Shown: positions 43,401 through 54,016 of the stretch, one piece after another | Position numbering within the stretch: the stretch's first letter is position 1 | How the letters are laid out: each line of letters opens with the position of its first letter | Assembly (NCBI GenBank): GCA_014183095.1 | Contig: JACCPH010000015.1 | Location: 203,544 to 267,543 of the forward strand | Direction: 5' to 3' | DNA from: Harringtonia aguacate | Lineage: Eukaryota > Ascomycota > Sordariomycetes > Ophiostomatales > Ophiostomataceae | DNA: 64,000 bases | Notes under the pieces: model-generated | Seen by the model: only the letters and a program-made list of their open reading frames with translations | Told to the model about the DNA's origin: nothing | Database searches by the model: none | Translations under genes and position numbers: made by a program

Positions 43401-43849
43401 TGTACAAGGCCGACGCCGAAGCCGAAGCCAGCACGGGCCCGCGCCGCGTCTTGGCCGCACACGCCAGCGCAGCACACGACGACGAGGAGGTGGACCGGCG
43501 GTTTGAGCCCGTGTCCATGACGGTCGACGAAGAGCTGGCGCAGCAGGAGGACGACCAAGACGATCAAGAAGGCCAAGAGCGGAGACAGCGCGCACGCGAG
43601 CTCATCGACTCGCTGCCGCTGGACCAGTACGAGATTGAGCAGGGCGACGATGGCGTCTGGGCCGACGCCGAGCGCCAGGTGGCGGCCGGTGTGGGCGGCG
43701 GCGGCGGCGGTGGTGGCAACAGCACCACGGTCAGCGTGAAAAGCAGCAAGCCGCCCAAGCGGAAGAAGGGCGACCCGGCCGCGGCCGAGGCGCAGGAGGA
43801 GGTGCGAGGCGGCAAGGAGAAGAAGAAGAAGAAGCAGCGGCGGCAGTAG
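40496..43849 (+). CDS. KRE33: RNA cytidine acetyltransferase (yeast Kre33, human NAT10)
   Basis: Nucleolar enzyme that makes N4-acetylcytidine in 18S rRNA, and tRNA with its adaptor, and is needed for small-subunit assembly. Single exon, 1117 residues, close to the family's usual length. The N-terminus KKRSFFVVTGDHSKDIIVNLYHI is diagnostic. The helicase/ATPase part has a P-loop with Lys298 (AARGRGKSAAMG) and LLVIDEAAAIPLPLV as Walker B. The GNAT part follows (RIVRIATSPDYVSKGYGARAL, with the acetyl-CoA loop SKGYGARA). The C-terminal region has LESYTNNRLDYHLILDL, ending in a basic KKKKK-rich nucleolar-type tail. A Gly/Ala insert (about 41870-41905) is coded by a GGTGCC repeat. The ATG at 40496 (CACCATGT) matches the conserved MSRKAIDARIPTLI start; an upstream in-frame Met at 40349 is in the leader. 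Confidence 0.97.
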   Translation: MSRKAIDARIPTLIRNGVQEKKRSFFVVTGDHSKDIIVNLYHIMRTVVGQDKPVLWAYKKKLLGFTSHRQKREKKIKKEIKHGIRDANSRDPFELFVSLDNIRYVYYKETDKILGNTFGMCILQDFEALTPNILARTIETVEGGGLVVLLLRGVTSLNQVRTIESDVHARYRTEAHRDVVPRFNERFILSLASCTSCLVIDDDLNVQKISGGRAVQPLPPPEEEDDDADADANGAKTEDQRRLAELKDQLRDTPPVGQLMPLARTLDQGQALLTFTDAVTEKTLQSTVVLTAARGRGKSAAMGLAVAAAVAHGYANIFITSPSPENLKTLFEFVFRGFDALGYQDFVDYTIIQSTNPDLANKPVVRVNIHRSHRQTIQYIRPQDAHVLGQAELLVIDEAAAIPLPLVRKLIGPYLVFMSTTVNGYEGTGRSLSLKLVKELREQSRGSSGKAKGGSKAAGAGAGAGAGGTTVADRATGRASKDAHDFETVRKRSLREITLSEPIRYARGDAVEKWLNAVLCLDATLKPPGLASSDAGYPDPAACELLRVNRDTLFSYHPVTERFLQQMVSLYVASHYKNTPDDLQLMSDAPAHELFVLVRPLSDDRHNRLPEPLCVVQVALEGRIGHESVMRSLSRGVRPAGDLIPWVIREQFQDDEFPSLSGARIVRIATSPDYVSKGYGARALKLLVDFYSGEFGSLDERDADGNVRMPQEPTMTRVSDADPGEDDNDLRPRDIASMPPLFSRLSDCHPPALDYVGVSYGLTQQLLKFWKRVAFAPVYLRQTPNDLTGEHTCVMLRPLTGAAAPSNTASDPSWLGAFTRDFHRRFLNLLPYPAFRTMSPVMALSLSEAARNGSARFDPAGSVAAPLTYAELLRLVSPYDLKRLESYTNNRLDYHLILDLVHTVADLYFTGRITAAVDLTGVNQCILLALGMQRKDMDDVLADMPLNMSGLMGMFLNSMMKVMVHFGALYKADAEAEASTGPRRVLAAHASAAHDDEEVDRRFEPVSMTVDEELAQQEDDQDDQEGQERRQRARELIDSLPLDQYEIEQGDDGVWADAERQVAAGVGGGGGGGGNSTTVSVKSSKPPKRKKGDPAAAEAQEEVRGGKEKKKKKQRRQ

Positions 43850-44656
43850 GCGTTGGACGGTGGGGAGGAGGAGGAGGAGGAGAACACATAAAAGGGGAAC
43901 GGCCCACTGTATTAGTATCATTACTACGAGGTAGACTTGAGGGCCTGATCTGATCTATAATATCTCACCAAGAGCACCTCATCTGGCTGTGCGTGTAGGT
44001 GAAGCAAGACGAGGCAGTCGGGAAACGGCCGGTTTTCTGCTGACAGTGTCCAACACGCCTGGCGCCGTCGAGACGGACATGGCCCAAGAGCGGAGAAGAA
44101 AGCGAAATCTGCCCTGGGAATGACGCAGAAGCCACGCTTACAGAACAGGAGGACGTCACCAGAAAAGGCACTCTGTGCACCCACGATTCCCGTATTCTGG
44201 AGTCTGATTCTGGGTTTCCTCTATCGTTTATGATGAGCTGCCATACACACAAGAGGCACACGAGCACACGAGCACGACCATGCAGAAAAGGCACAAAGAA
44301 AGGTGGAAAGCAAGCAAGGACACACGGAGAAGGAGAGAGAAGAAGAGTAGAAAAAAAAAGAAGAGACAAGACAGGAAACGGCGGTAGATGGAAAAGATGA
44401 AAAAAAGTTAAGAGTGTACTGTACAAAGGATGGAGAGTTGAAAGAGGTGCAAGCAAAAAGAGCCACGCAAGAAGCCAAGTGAGAAAGGCCTGATGTTGGC
44501 GGCATGGGAAAATGGAGAGAGAGACAAGAGGGCAGAGGGAAGAAACCGAAAAAAAAAGCAGAAAAAAAGCCAGCCCTTCCTGGCTGGCCACCCCAACGGC
44601 TACAGCCCGCCACCCATCCCCTCCCTCCCCTCCCCATCTCACGGTGTTCCCTTCTT
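43850..44656. other. Convergent 3' intergenic region between KRE33/NAT10 and COX24/mS38
   Basis: Two genes end into this 0.8-kb spacer. It holds a GGA run near 43864 and a long purine-rich (AG) stretch at about 44330-44540. No gene is supported. Confidence 0.6.
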
Positions 44657-46236
44657 CTAGTTCCGGTCCAGCTTCCGCCGCAGGTTCCGCGTCCGCTTCA
44701 TCAACTTCTTGTACTTCTTCTTCTTCATCTTGAGCTTCTTCTGCCGCCGCACGCTAATGGCCAGCATGCGCGGCGCCAGCGTCCGCCCGCCCGGTGCATG
44801 GCGACGGTGGTGCCGCTGGCGCGGCAGCTGCCGCTGCCGCTGCCGCTGCAGCGCGTCCTCGAACCGCAGCTGGCGCAGCGCCATGCGCTCGAAAAAGGAG
44901 CGGGGGACGACGTCGTCCTCTTCCCGGCCCTGGTTCGTGCCGGCCACTTCCCCTGCTGCTTCCAGGTCCTCTCCCTCCTCCAGAATCCGCGGCGTGTGCG
45001 CCACAATGCGCACCTGCCCGTCCTCATCGACCTGCTCCTCGATCGTCAGCACCGCCTTGTAGACGCGCGCGTGGGCGTCGCCGTCGGCCGCCAAAATGGC
45101 GTCCTCGACGCCGGCACCCGCCGCATCAACCTCTTCAGCCTCAGCGGCTTCCGCCGCCTCCAGAGACGACGCCTCCTGCCCCTGCCCCTGCTCCTTCCCC
45201 TCCGCCGTCACGGCGCCCTGCGGCACCGGCGGCGGCGGCGGCTGGAACGGCAGAAACTGGCCCGACAGCGACTGCAGCTGCACGTAGATGCCCGAGTCGG
45301 AGCCGTCGGCCAGCTTGAACTCGAGCTTGCGGTCCTGGCCCGTGATCTGGCGCTCCTGCTCCTGGCGGTCGTGCTCGTGCTCCTGCTCCTGCTCCTGCTC
45401 TTCCTCCAGCCCCCGGCGGCTGCCATTGGCCTTGTCGTTCAGCGTCAGCCCCGCCATCGGCGACTCGAGGCCGTGGACCGCGTTGGTCAGCGTGCGGATG
45501 ACATCACCCGGCTTGTGGCCGCCATTGGCGTTGGCGGCGTTGTTGGCGGCGGCGGCGGTAGCGCCCCGGCCGCCACTGCTGCGGCCTTTCGGTGCGAAAA
45601 TGGCGGCAAAGGCATCGTCGGAGACGATCCGCGGCAGGCTGTGGGTGATGGAGATGGGGCGGTGCTGGGAGAAAAAGGTCGAGAGGGCGAGGGCTGGAAA
45701 GCAAAGTTAGGAGGCGACATGACACTCGACAAACACGAGGGTGGACACCTACTCTCGATGGGCAGGTGCTGCGTGGACGGCACGCTGGGCAGTTTCGGCT
45801 GCACGGAACGTGGCTCCCTTGCCTTGCGCTTGCGCTTGGGCGGGGCAGACGTCGGGGGGGAGGCGGACGCGGACGAGGACGAGGATGAGGAGGAAGATGC
45901 CGGAGCCGATGCCGATGCCGACGATGCCGACGATGATGACGACGACGACGACGACGACGAGCTCGCGGCGGCGGCGGCGGCAGCACCGGTCGTGGCACCC
46001 GTGGCCGTGCTGGTGCCGCTGCCCGGCAGTGTCTTCGCCTTGGGTCCGTTATCCGGGCTGGACGGCTTCGACGACGAATACCGCCGCTGCTGCGGCTGCG
46101 TCCGGCGCGGCTGGAGCGTCCGACCCAGAGACACGCTGGCTGCCGCTGCGGCCGCCGCATTCGCCAGCGCCACGGCGCTGGCGGGCGACGACCCGGCCGG
46201 CCCTGCCGCCACCACGCGCCGAACGGTCGGGAACAT
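44657..46236 (-). CDS. COX24: Mitochondrial small ribosomal subunit protein mS38 (Cox24 / AURKAIP1 family)
   Basis: 506 residues from complement(45753..46236, 44657..45693), intron 59 bases. Diagnostic is the C-terminal 35-residue basic block (LAISVRRQKKLKMKKKKYKKLMKRTRNLRRKL), the mS38/Cox24 domain that binds rRNA in the mitoribosome small subunit; in yeast, loss affects COX1 expression. The N-terminus (MFPTVRRVVAAG, then QQRRYSSSK) looks like a mitochondrial presequence with an R-x-Y cleavage site. Between lies a very long low-complexity region with Ser-rich, Ala-rich, Gln/Glu-rich and poly-Pro stretches, making it much longer than the yeast protein. A conserved middle piece (LALSTFFSQHRPISITHSLPRIVSDDAFAAIF) spans the exon 2 start and also occurs in filamentous-fungal members. 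Confidence is high for the family, lower for exact processing. Confidence 0.88.
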
Positions 46237-47702
46237 GTGGGCTAGGCAGAGAGAGGGAGAAAGGAGAGAGAGATGGAAGGGACACCGTTGACTGTCCGAG
46301 CGCGGACAATGAGGGAAAAATGTCGAGCGGCCCTGCGATCCTGTGGATCGATAGCGAGAGGATGTAGGTCCGAATTCGAGTAAAACGGCTGCCACCCCGG
46401 TCGGCGTTCGGGAGAGAGAAAAAGTCGGTATGACTGGGCGCCTGGATAGTACGATTTTTTGCGGGTTTTGAGTTTTTGCGTACGCCGGCTGGGACTTGGG
46501 GGTTTTTTTTTTGGAGGGGCCTCGCTACCTGAGGCACCAATCCCGCCGCCTGCAATGTCCGCACGACCCCCCCACAGTGCCTCTCGTCCGGTACAAATAA
46601 GATATTTGTATCTTACAATTACCGTCCTCGGGCGAGATGTCAACCAAGTCCACAGGCAAACTTTATCTTTATTGCCTCTGCTCTTGCTCTACCCATGTGC
46701 TTTCGAGATCCAGCGCCACAGCCTCACTGCTTCTCGACTTCAATCGACCACTCTGGCCAAACGCCTCCTCGCATTTTCCCTCTCGCCGCATCCGGCACAA
46801 GCAGTCTGCCGTCGTCGTTCTTTGTTGGATCTTCTTGCTTTGCCCTGAGCTTTGTCTGTGATCTCGTCTCGACTCGTCCCAACTTCTACAAGGAATTCAA
46901 CCACCCGTTTCACGTAGTTCCGAGCCGATGCATTAGATGTGGCATGCAGGTGTCCAATTGTCGTCTTTTCCAGATAACATACAAAAATGCCCCCAAAAAG
47001 CAAACGCCGTAATGCGTGCGGTCCCCAAGTCTGGGATCCAAGTCCGCGAGAGTTCATCACCCGTTTGATGGCTCTCTAAAATGAACAACATAATAAACAA
47101 AAAAAGAGAAAGAGAAAACCACACAAGAAAATTAGCCTGCCGAAGAGCCTGAGAGCCTCTTCACCCCCGTGTCCGTCCCCCTTCCGTAAAAGGGGTTTTA
47201 ACCCATCCAAGGGGAAGACGAACATTGAAAAGCACACACTCGGATATATGTCTTCCCATGCTATGCGCCGGTGCCCCCCCCCTCTCTCTCCCCCCATGAA
47301 AACAAATAAAATAGATGACAATGATCGTCAAGGTGTAGTCGAGACAAAGGAAAGAATATGGTCTTGAAGACCGTGTGTCGTAGCAAGTGCTAGAGTGTAC
47401 TAGTACAAAGGAAGATGGGTAGAATGCATGCTGCGCTGTGCATTCCGTCTCTGACCACGCACGTGGTGTTGGCAGAGAGGCGCTCGTGGCTGATTGTTCA
47501 GACACGTGTGCAATTGCCGCGCAGCGTGCTGTGGCAAGGCGCGCGCACCCAAGCAGGTCGGCGGCGGAAGTGGTTCCTATACCGCATCCTGGCGCGGCGG
47601 GGGTGAGTGTGGGTGGTGATCGTTCTGCAGCTGTCAATGACGATCAATGACGATCAATGACGCACAATGACGTTCAATGGCGTGCAGGGCGACTTCAACC
47701 GC
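46237..47702. other. Intergenic region between COX24/mS38 and PNG1
   Basis: Both neighbours are on the minus strand, so this holds the COX24 promoter and the PNG1 3' end. It contains a hairpin-like patch AAGATATTTGTATCTT near 46606-46621 and short A runs. No gene is supported. Confidence 0.55.
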
Positions 47703-49267
47703 TCATGGGAATCCTCGGTAGGAAGGATCCTGGCGAGGGTCGCGCGGCGGCTGGAACTGATGCTGTTGTTGCTGTTGCTGCTGCTGCCGCCGGCCGTTCT
47801 CACCACGAGCAGCCACCCACTCGGCGTTGCCCGTCTGGCGGGCAGGCTGCTCGGCAGGTGCCTTCGTGTCTTCGGTACGGGTGGGGCCGACAGGAGTGGG
47901 AACCGATCCGGGCACGAGGCGAGTGACGGCCTGTGCGATGGAGTTGACCACGTATTGGCGCAGCTCACGGTCCTCGGTGGAGTCCTCCTTTTCCAGGCGG
48001 AAGCGCTCCTCTTTGCTCATGTTGGAGCGCCGCAGGTTCTTGATCTCCTGCATGATGTAGAGGAGGACCTGCTCGGGACACTTGTTGCGCTTCTCAGAGA
48101 CCTCGCTCTTCCGCACGTAGCGCCGAGTAACATCGGTGGCACCGTCAATCGAAAAGGCGATGCAGTACGACATCTTCTTGCCCCAGCCGTCCGTGTAAAG
48201 CCGCGGGTTGTCCCAGGACTCTTCGCAGGCATCAACATGCACCCAGCGCTTCTGATGCGCCGAGTACACCTCGGTCCATACGTGGTCCTCGTTGTTCCAC
48301 ACCCAGCGCACGCGGCCGCCGACGGCACGGCACAGCATGCTGAAGCAGTTGGCCCATTCGCCGCACCGTCCACGGCGCGTCTGCAGCAGTCGCCAGACGT
48401 CGCTGTACCGGGGGAAGCGCTCAAAGGCGCCGCAGGCGGGGTTGGAGCACTGGTACGACTCGACGAGGACGGCACCGTACGCGCTCTCCTCCGGCGTAGG
48501 GTGCGTGTTGCCACGGCCAATGGTGAGCGAGTAGCAGACGGGGCATGGTGGGTTGTTCACCCAGGTGAAGAAGGACCGCTTGAACCATCTAGAAACAGAG
48601 TCAGGAGCGAGCACAGACGTGTGAAGACGGGGGGAAGCACAAACCTCAGCAGAGCGCGGATGACGCAGTCTTGGTAACCCCATGATGGCCGGCGGCCGTC
48701 GCCCATGCTTTCGGCCTCGGCACGAAACACTTGGCACTCCTCGTCGGCCTCGCTGTAGATGCGGTCGAGAGGAATGACCTGCAAGGCTTCGTCGAGCAGG
48801 CCGGGGTTTTCGTACTTTAGTGGCGTGGTGGAGAGGGTGACGAGGAGGTTGCGGAATTGCTGTTCGCGGTCGTTGGATGGTGCCTGCGGGAGGATGGGAA
48901 GATTGCGCAGCGAGGAGTAGGACGGAGGCGTGGAGGGGACGGCATCGGCCTGGGCGGAAGAAGACGAGGCAAAGGCAGGCGCCCCAAATGGGCTGCCGGC
49001 CGAAGCGGTGCCATACCGGTGCTGGGCGGCGTAGGATGTGGATGGTCGGGAGGCGTCTACGGCGGCGGCCGAGACACCACCGAGGCTGCTGGAAGAGGAT
49101 ATTCCCTCGCTCGGCGAGGGAGAGGCGTGCCGTGAGCGGGCCTGGCTCAGGTCGTTTAGCCGACGGGTGCGCAGCAATTGCTCAAAGCGCAGTCGCAGGT
49201 CGTGCGCCCACTCCTCGCCGTAGTCGTCCTCGGATTGCCCGGGAGTTCGTGGCTGGTTGGCGGCCAT
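47703..49267 (-). CDS. PNG1: Peptide:N-glycanase (PNGase) family protein Png1
   Basis: Cytosolic transglutaminase-fold protein that removes N-glycans from misfolded glycoproteins exported from the ER. 502 residues from complement(48645..49267, 47703..48588). The joint RALL/R/WFKRSFF is exact; the intron starts with the unusual GTTTGT. Zn-binding CPVC and a second C-x4-C pair (YQCSNPAC) precede the core. The triad is present: Cys283 (GRCGEWANCF), His310 (EDHVWTEVYS), Asp327 (WVHVDACEE). The GWGKKMSYCIAF signature follows. The C-terminal tail is poly-Gln. The Neurospora crassa orthologue was reported to lack activity yet be needed for polarity, so intact residues here do not prove catalysis. 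No PUB domain is visible, as in yeast. The N-terminal 150 residues are Ser-rich and likely disordered. Confidence 0.93.
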
Positions 49268-52200
49268 GATGAGAATGTGTGAAGAGAGAGCGGAACGATG
49301 GAAAGTGGCAAAAGCAGAGACGACGGCGTGCAGTCGTTGGCGACCACGGGTCGTGTTGATGGTGACTGACTGACTACTTTGCTGCGCGTCTGGGAGCGTG
49401 CGAATCGACGTCAGGCTTTATTTCGTCTCGTCTTGCGGCTGAGACCGTCTCTTCTGGTCGAATTCCTAAGCACACAGGACGGATGCTGAGGAAGAGGGGG
49501 GCCAGGACCAGACACGGGCTATTAAAAGAGCGGACGCCGTGAGAGGCGGAGGAATGCAAATGTCGAATGGCGGATGGCGTCTGAAATGCGGTACCAGAAT
49601 GCTGTCGTCAGAATGTCTCGTAGAAATGCCGTGGACCTAGTCGTCGATTTCACCGGCCGTCGGCGTGGTGCGGGTTTGCTTTGGCTGGGTGCTGGAAAGT
49701 GATGCTGCTGTTGTCTGCTGATGCTGCTGCTCGTGAGCACTACCTGTTGCGCGTGTCGTCTTTCGATCGTCGTCGGTCTCGGTGCGTGTACGTAGTATAT
49801 CGCTGGTTCGAGGGGGCGTTGTGGCCGAGGATGCGAGGCAGGAATGGAAAATGCTGATGGCGGAACAGGAATCGGGAAAGCGAAGAAAATGCAAAATGCA
49901 AAATGCAAAATGCAGCTCGTCGGTGGAAGAAAACCCAATACAGTCGAGAGTCAGACAAGGGGAAGGGAAATGGCGGGTGGCAGTGAGAAGCCGGGAGAAA
50001 AGAGTATTAAGGCGGAAGACGGAGTCAGTCGCTTTGAATTTTGGGGAGGGGGGGGGGTGGTTCTGGCGATGGGGACGGGCCATGGGGATGGCGAACGGGC
50101 ATACGTATGCGCCTCTCCTCCCAAGAAAGAGCAGCAGGCAGGCTTGCGTGTCGCTCTTTCTCACTTTACGGCGACTGCTCACGGTACCACCCCCCCCCCC
50201 TCCCCCCAATTGCGGGCCGAGTTTCTCACAGGTACTTTTTTGGTGGCGCAGCAGCCGAGAGGTACCTAGGGCGCTGTAAAAAATACACTGTGGTATGGCT
50301 ATTTTTTGCAGGCGTGCGTCCCTGTACGGCGGACACAGCGCACGTAATCCCACTGAAGCGAGCGGTGATTGGGGAAAGTGGATGGAGCCGAAGGGGGGGG
50401 GGAAGAAGGGTTAGGGGGGGCGTGTGCGCAGTAGGGCAAGGGGAAAGGGGCATTGAACGCGCGTCGTCGTCTGCGTCTCTGGGGCGGGCTAGCCAATGGC
50501 AACGTGGCTTGGCACGCACTGTAGCCTGACAACTCAGGACGCAACGGGCACTACGTGTGGGTAAGCACAACGCCAAGGAGGACATCGTTCTTTCCGTGTT
50601 TCCCTCCCCTTTTCCAGCTGCGCCTTCTCTACAGAGCCAAGACTTTTTGCATGCGCACTCTCTACGGCATATCTGCCGCATTTCTCTCGGAAGTCACCCG
50701 AGAGTGCGGACGGGCGCCATGGGTGCGACGCCCTGGACGCGTCCCGGACGAGCCCTAAACGCACCCTGAGTGCATCCTGAACGCACCCTGGAGGAGGCGC
50801 CCAGATCGGGGTACGTCGGCCGCACGGCGCGGCAGCAGCGAATTCAAGGTACAGGATACGCCAAGTCGAAATCGTCATGGCGCTAGCAGGGGTCGAGGCG
50901 ATGACGAGGCGTAGCCTAGGGGTATTTGTATATGATTTGGGGAGAAAATTGTGGCTGAAGCGGGGCGGCGCAGCGTAGCAAAACGGAATTAGGCAGCTAG
51001 CAGCCGGGGGGGATGCCTCCTCTACAAGGTCTGTGAGTTTATATATCGCGGCGCCGCAGCGAGGACCAGCGTGCTGAGACGTGCCCGGTGCCTGCGGTCG
51101 GAGCCTGTATTTGGCCATTTAGCCATTTGGCCATACATGGCCAGAGCCGTCTGGCGGGCTGTGGATGGGGAGCATGTACGAGTACGATACAAATGTTGCA
51201 TGTGTAATGCTAGCTGCTGTCCTGAGACCAGACGACCTCCTCAGCCTCGAGGGATCGTTACATCCGTCCGCCAAGACGCGTAAATGAAGTGACGAGTGCC
51301 GGTCCCGATCTGGCCGGCCAAGACCATAGATGCTGCCTATTTGCCTATTTGCACGAGCATATTCGTACATATCTTACATAGGTAAGCAGGCTGCCATGGA
51401 AGCTCCCAGCTGACTGAGGTGCTGTGGTCGATGCTGTGGTTGACCGACGCAGCTGCAGGCGTCGTCGTCGTTGTCGTCGTTGTCGTTGTTGTCATCGTAG
51501 TCGTCGCTATCGCCGCGGCCGCCTTCGCTGCCTAATGCTCGTATCGGACATTTGTCCAGGCTCCAGGCCAGTGGGTGGCAACAAAGGAGGCAGGCGCAAA
51601 CCGACGTAAATCGACGCAAAAACGGCTACCTAGAGAGAAACAGGCGATCACGAGGACACGAATTGCTGAAATTGGGGTCAATGCCACCGCTAGGGCTTGC
51701 CCGTCGTTCGATGGCCAGAGAGAGAAAGCGCTGGCGGCGGACATGCTACGAGGGCCGCAGGGGAAGGGGAAGGGAAGGGGACGGTAGGGTAGGGGGGGGG
51801 GGTGCAAGCGAAGGATGGGCGTCTACGTAAGACGCTGTTTGATGTCACCCGGGATTGGCAGACGGGTGGATTGCGTGGCCTGGGGGCGGAATATCAAATA
51901 AAATTTAAAAATGCATTAAAAAAAAAAGGGAGAGTCCACACTTGGACCAAGCTTGCGCGGTTGTCGGCCAATTGGCCTGCGGTCTTTGGCTTCACATTTT
52001 TTTTAGCCTTGTAAACACAGTGCAGGCCGGAATCCCCACACGCCGCACTATGCCGTGGGCGGCATCCGACGTTCGTCGTCGCCAAGACTTTTTTTTTTTT
52101 ACTTTTTTTTCCTTCCCTTGCGTTCACAAGCATACGCCGCCGTCCTTGTTCTCCGTCCGTATCTTAACAAGTACGAATAGACCCAGAACCTTAATCCTCC

Positions 52201-54016
52201 TGGGCCCCCTTTACCCTCCCTTTCGATCCGGCAGCCGAGCAGCTTAAGGGTCAGGGACTACGTAATATATGCGAGCATACCTCATGCAGAGAACCGCCGG
52301 CTTCATTTTTTTTTGTCTACTTGTAACTTGCACGCGCAGCTGCTTTATTAGGCCCCTTATCATCCTTAAATTCAACTGCTATGGGGGTGCACGAGCTTCT
52401 CCAGACGAAAAGGCTATCGTGGCCCTGGCGGCCCTCGCTTTCGCTTTTTTCCTTTTCCTTTTTTCTTTCCTCTTTCCTCTTTTCTCTTCTTTTTTTTCTA
52501 TTTTGCTGGTGTCTGCTCGGTGCAGGCAACCATTCGACCCTGGGTCTAGCCCATGAGCCCATACGAGTACAATATACAAATACGAGAGAGGACGACGACG
52601 ACGACGCCACGGTAGGCAACCTTTGCCATTTTAGCCAGTAACCTTGCTCGGATATGTCTGTAATCGTATTGTACTTTATATTACTACTCGTACTACGAGG
52701 GGTGCTTTTTGCCTGCCAGCCTTTTGTTGACTTTGGCTGCCGTCCGTGCTGACGAGTCTGTTCCATCCCCCCGGTATTAGAAAAAAAGGCAGCAGCCGGG
52801 ATGCGTACTCGTAAGATACAAAAAAATGGTTCAGAGGCAAGAAATACAAAAGACGCTCGCAACGGGCACGGGGCGCACAGAACGCGCGTCGAGGATTGGC
52901 AGGTGCGTTTGTCAGTGTGTAAGCCGGCATCACAAATCCCAAAGTCCGCAGCGATCCGCGTATTAGCAAGCTTTTGCGAAAGAGAGATGTGCGTAATTGT
53001 GCGGGTGGTGTTTTGTGCTGTAAGATACAAATACTGGGTATTTGTACAATACGAGAAAAAGTCGTACGCAATCTGATCCCCCCTGGGGCCTTCTTTCTGC
53101 TGACCAGATCGTCGCTGGTGGCCCGTCTTTCTGGCCTGCAGTGCGGAATGTACTATGGGCCTTGCCTCCTGAATATCTCCGAGACCCGAGCCTATGTATC
53201 GTACACGTCGTTGGTGTTCTTGGCCATTTCTGGGCATGACGAGTCCATGTCGACTCCTGCTCCTATCAGGTTTGAGTATTCCCGACCGGTCAACCCCGGT
53301 CACATGCCTTTCCGCCACGGACTCCGGGCTCTCCAGACACGCGAATCAGAGGGGGGGAGAGGGAGGGGGGGGGTCCTTATGGGAGTCGACCGCCTCGTCT
53401 GATCCTCCTGCCAGTCGTGCTCGTGCTCGTACTCGTATATTACGAGTGCTATCAAGTCCGACAGGCTATCGTCATGGACCCAACGCCAGGAAGCGGTGTG
53501 GGTTTTGCTTCACGAGCAAGGGGCCAGAGGCTGACGACAAAGGCGGGACCCCCCCGCCAGACACGAAGAGTACGAGTAAAAAGGGAACTCTAAAAACGAG
53601 AGGAGAGATGCAGCAAAGTGCAACGAAACATGTAAACGACAGGCACTGAATGGACACAAAAAGTGGGGATATCACAGTAACCCATATAGAGCAAGACAAA
53701 GTGACACGCCATCCACGCGTATGCCAAACATATGTATACCGCATAACCAGCAAATCAAACTTAAGACACTGAAGAAAAGAGACAAAGCACCGTAGCTATC
53801 GGCACAGAGCCTATCTGTAATAGTGGAATGTGTCTTCCCCTTACCCTCTCTCCTCTCTCTCCCCTTTACGGAGTAGCCTCCTCCCCTGACCCCCCCCCCC
53901 CCCCTTGGACCCCCACCTGGTCAAAAACAAAACTAGGTTAGACAGGCCGGCAGGCCACGAGCCTGCCGACTTGACAAGAATCTGTCAGCCTGCTAGCTGC
54001 TGTGCCACAGGGTTCC
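49268..54016. other. Gene-poor 4.7-kb spacer
   Basis: No coding region is supported between the PNG1 start and the UTP4 stop. It contains a four-copy AAAATGC repeat at 49886-49913, G/C homopolymers near 50047, 50190, 50393, 51789, 53350 and 53890, and the densest group of TACTCGTA/GTAAGATAC motifs in the window (51171-51195, 51355-51380, 52561-52590, 52681-52700, 52801-52825, 53019-53060, 53420-53450 and 53567-53580). T-rich stretches near 52088-52112 and 52440-52500 are also present. Confidence 0.55.
49886..49913. repeat. Tandem repeat, AAAATGC x4
   Basis: Four perfect 7-base copies upstream of PNG1. Confidence 0.9.

Noticed and set aside
41105..43921. Very long open frame (938 codons) on the minus strand opposite KRE33/NAT10
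   Set aside because: It is the mirror of a G+C-rich coding frame, has Val/Gly/Arg/His-rich composition and no domain, while the plus-strand protein is clearly conserved.
44504..46291. 595-codon plus-strand frame opposite COX24/mS38
   Set aside because: Low-complexity antisense of Ser/Ala/Glu-coding repeats; the minus strand carries the mS38 domain.
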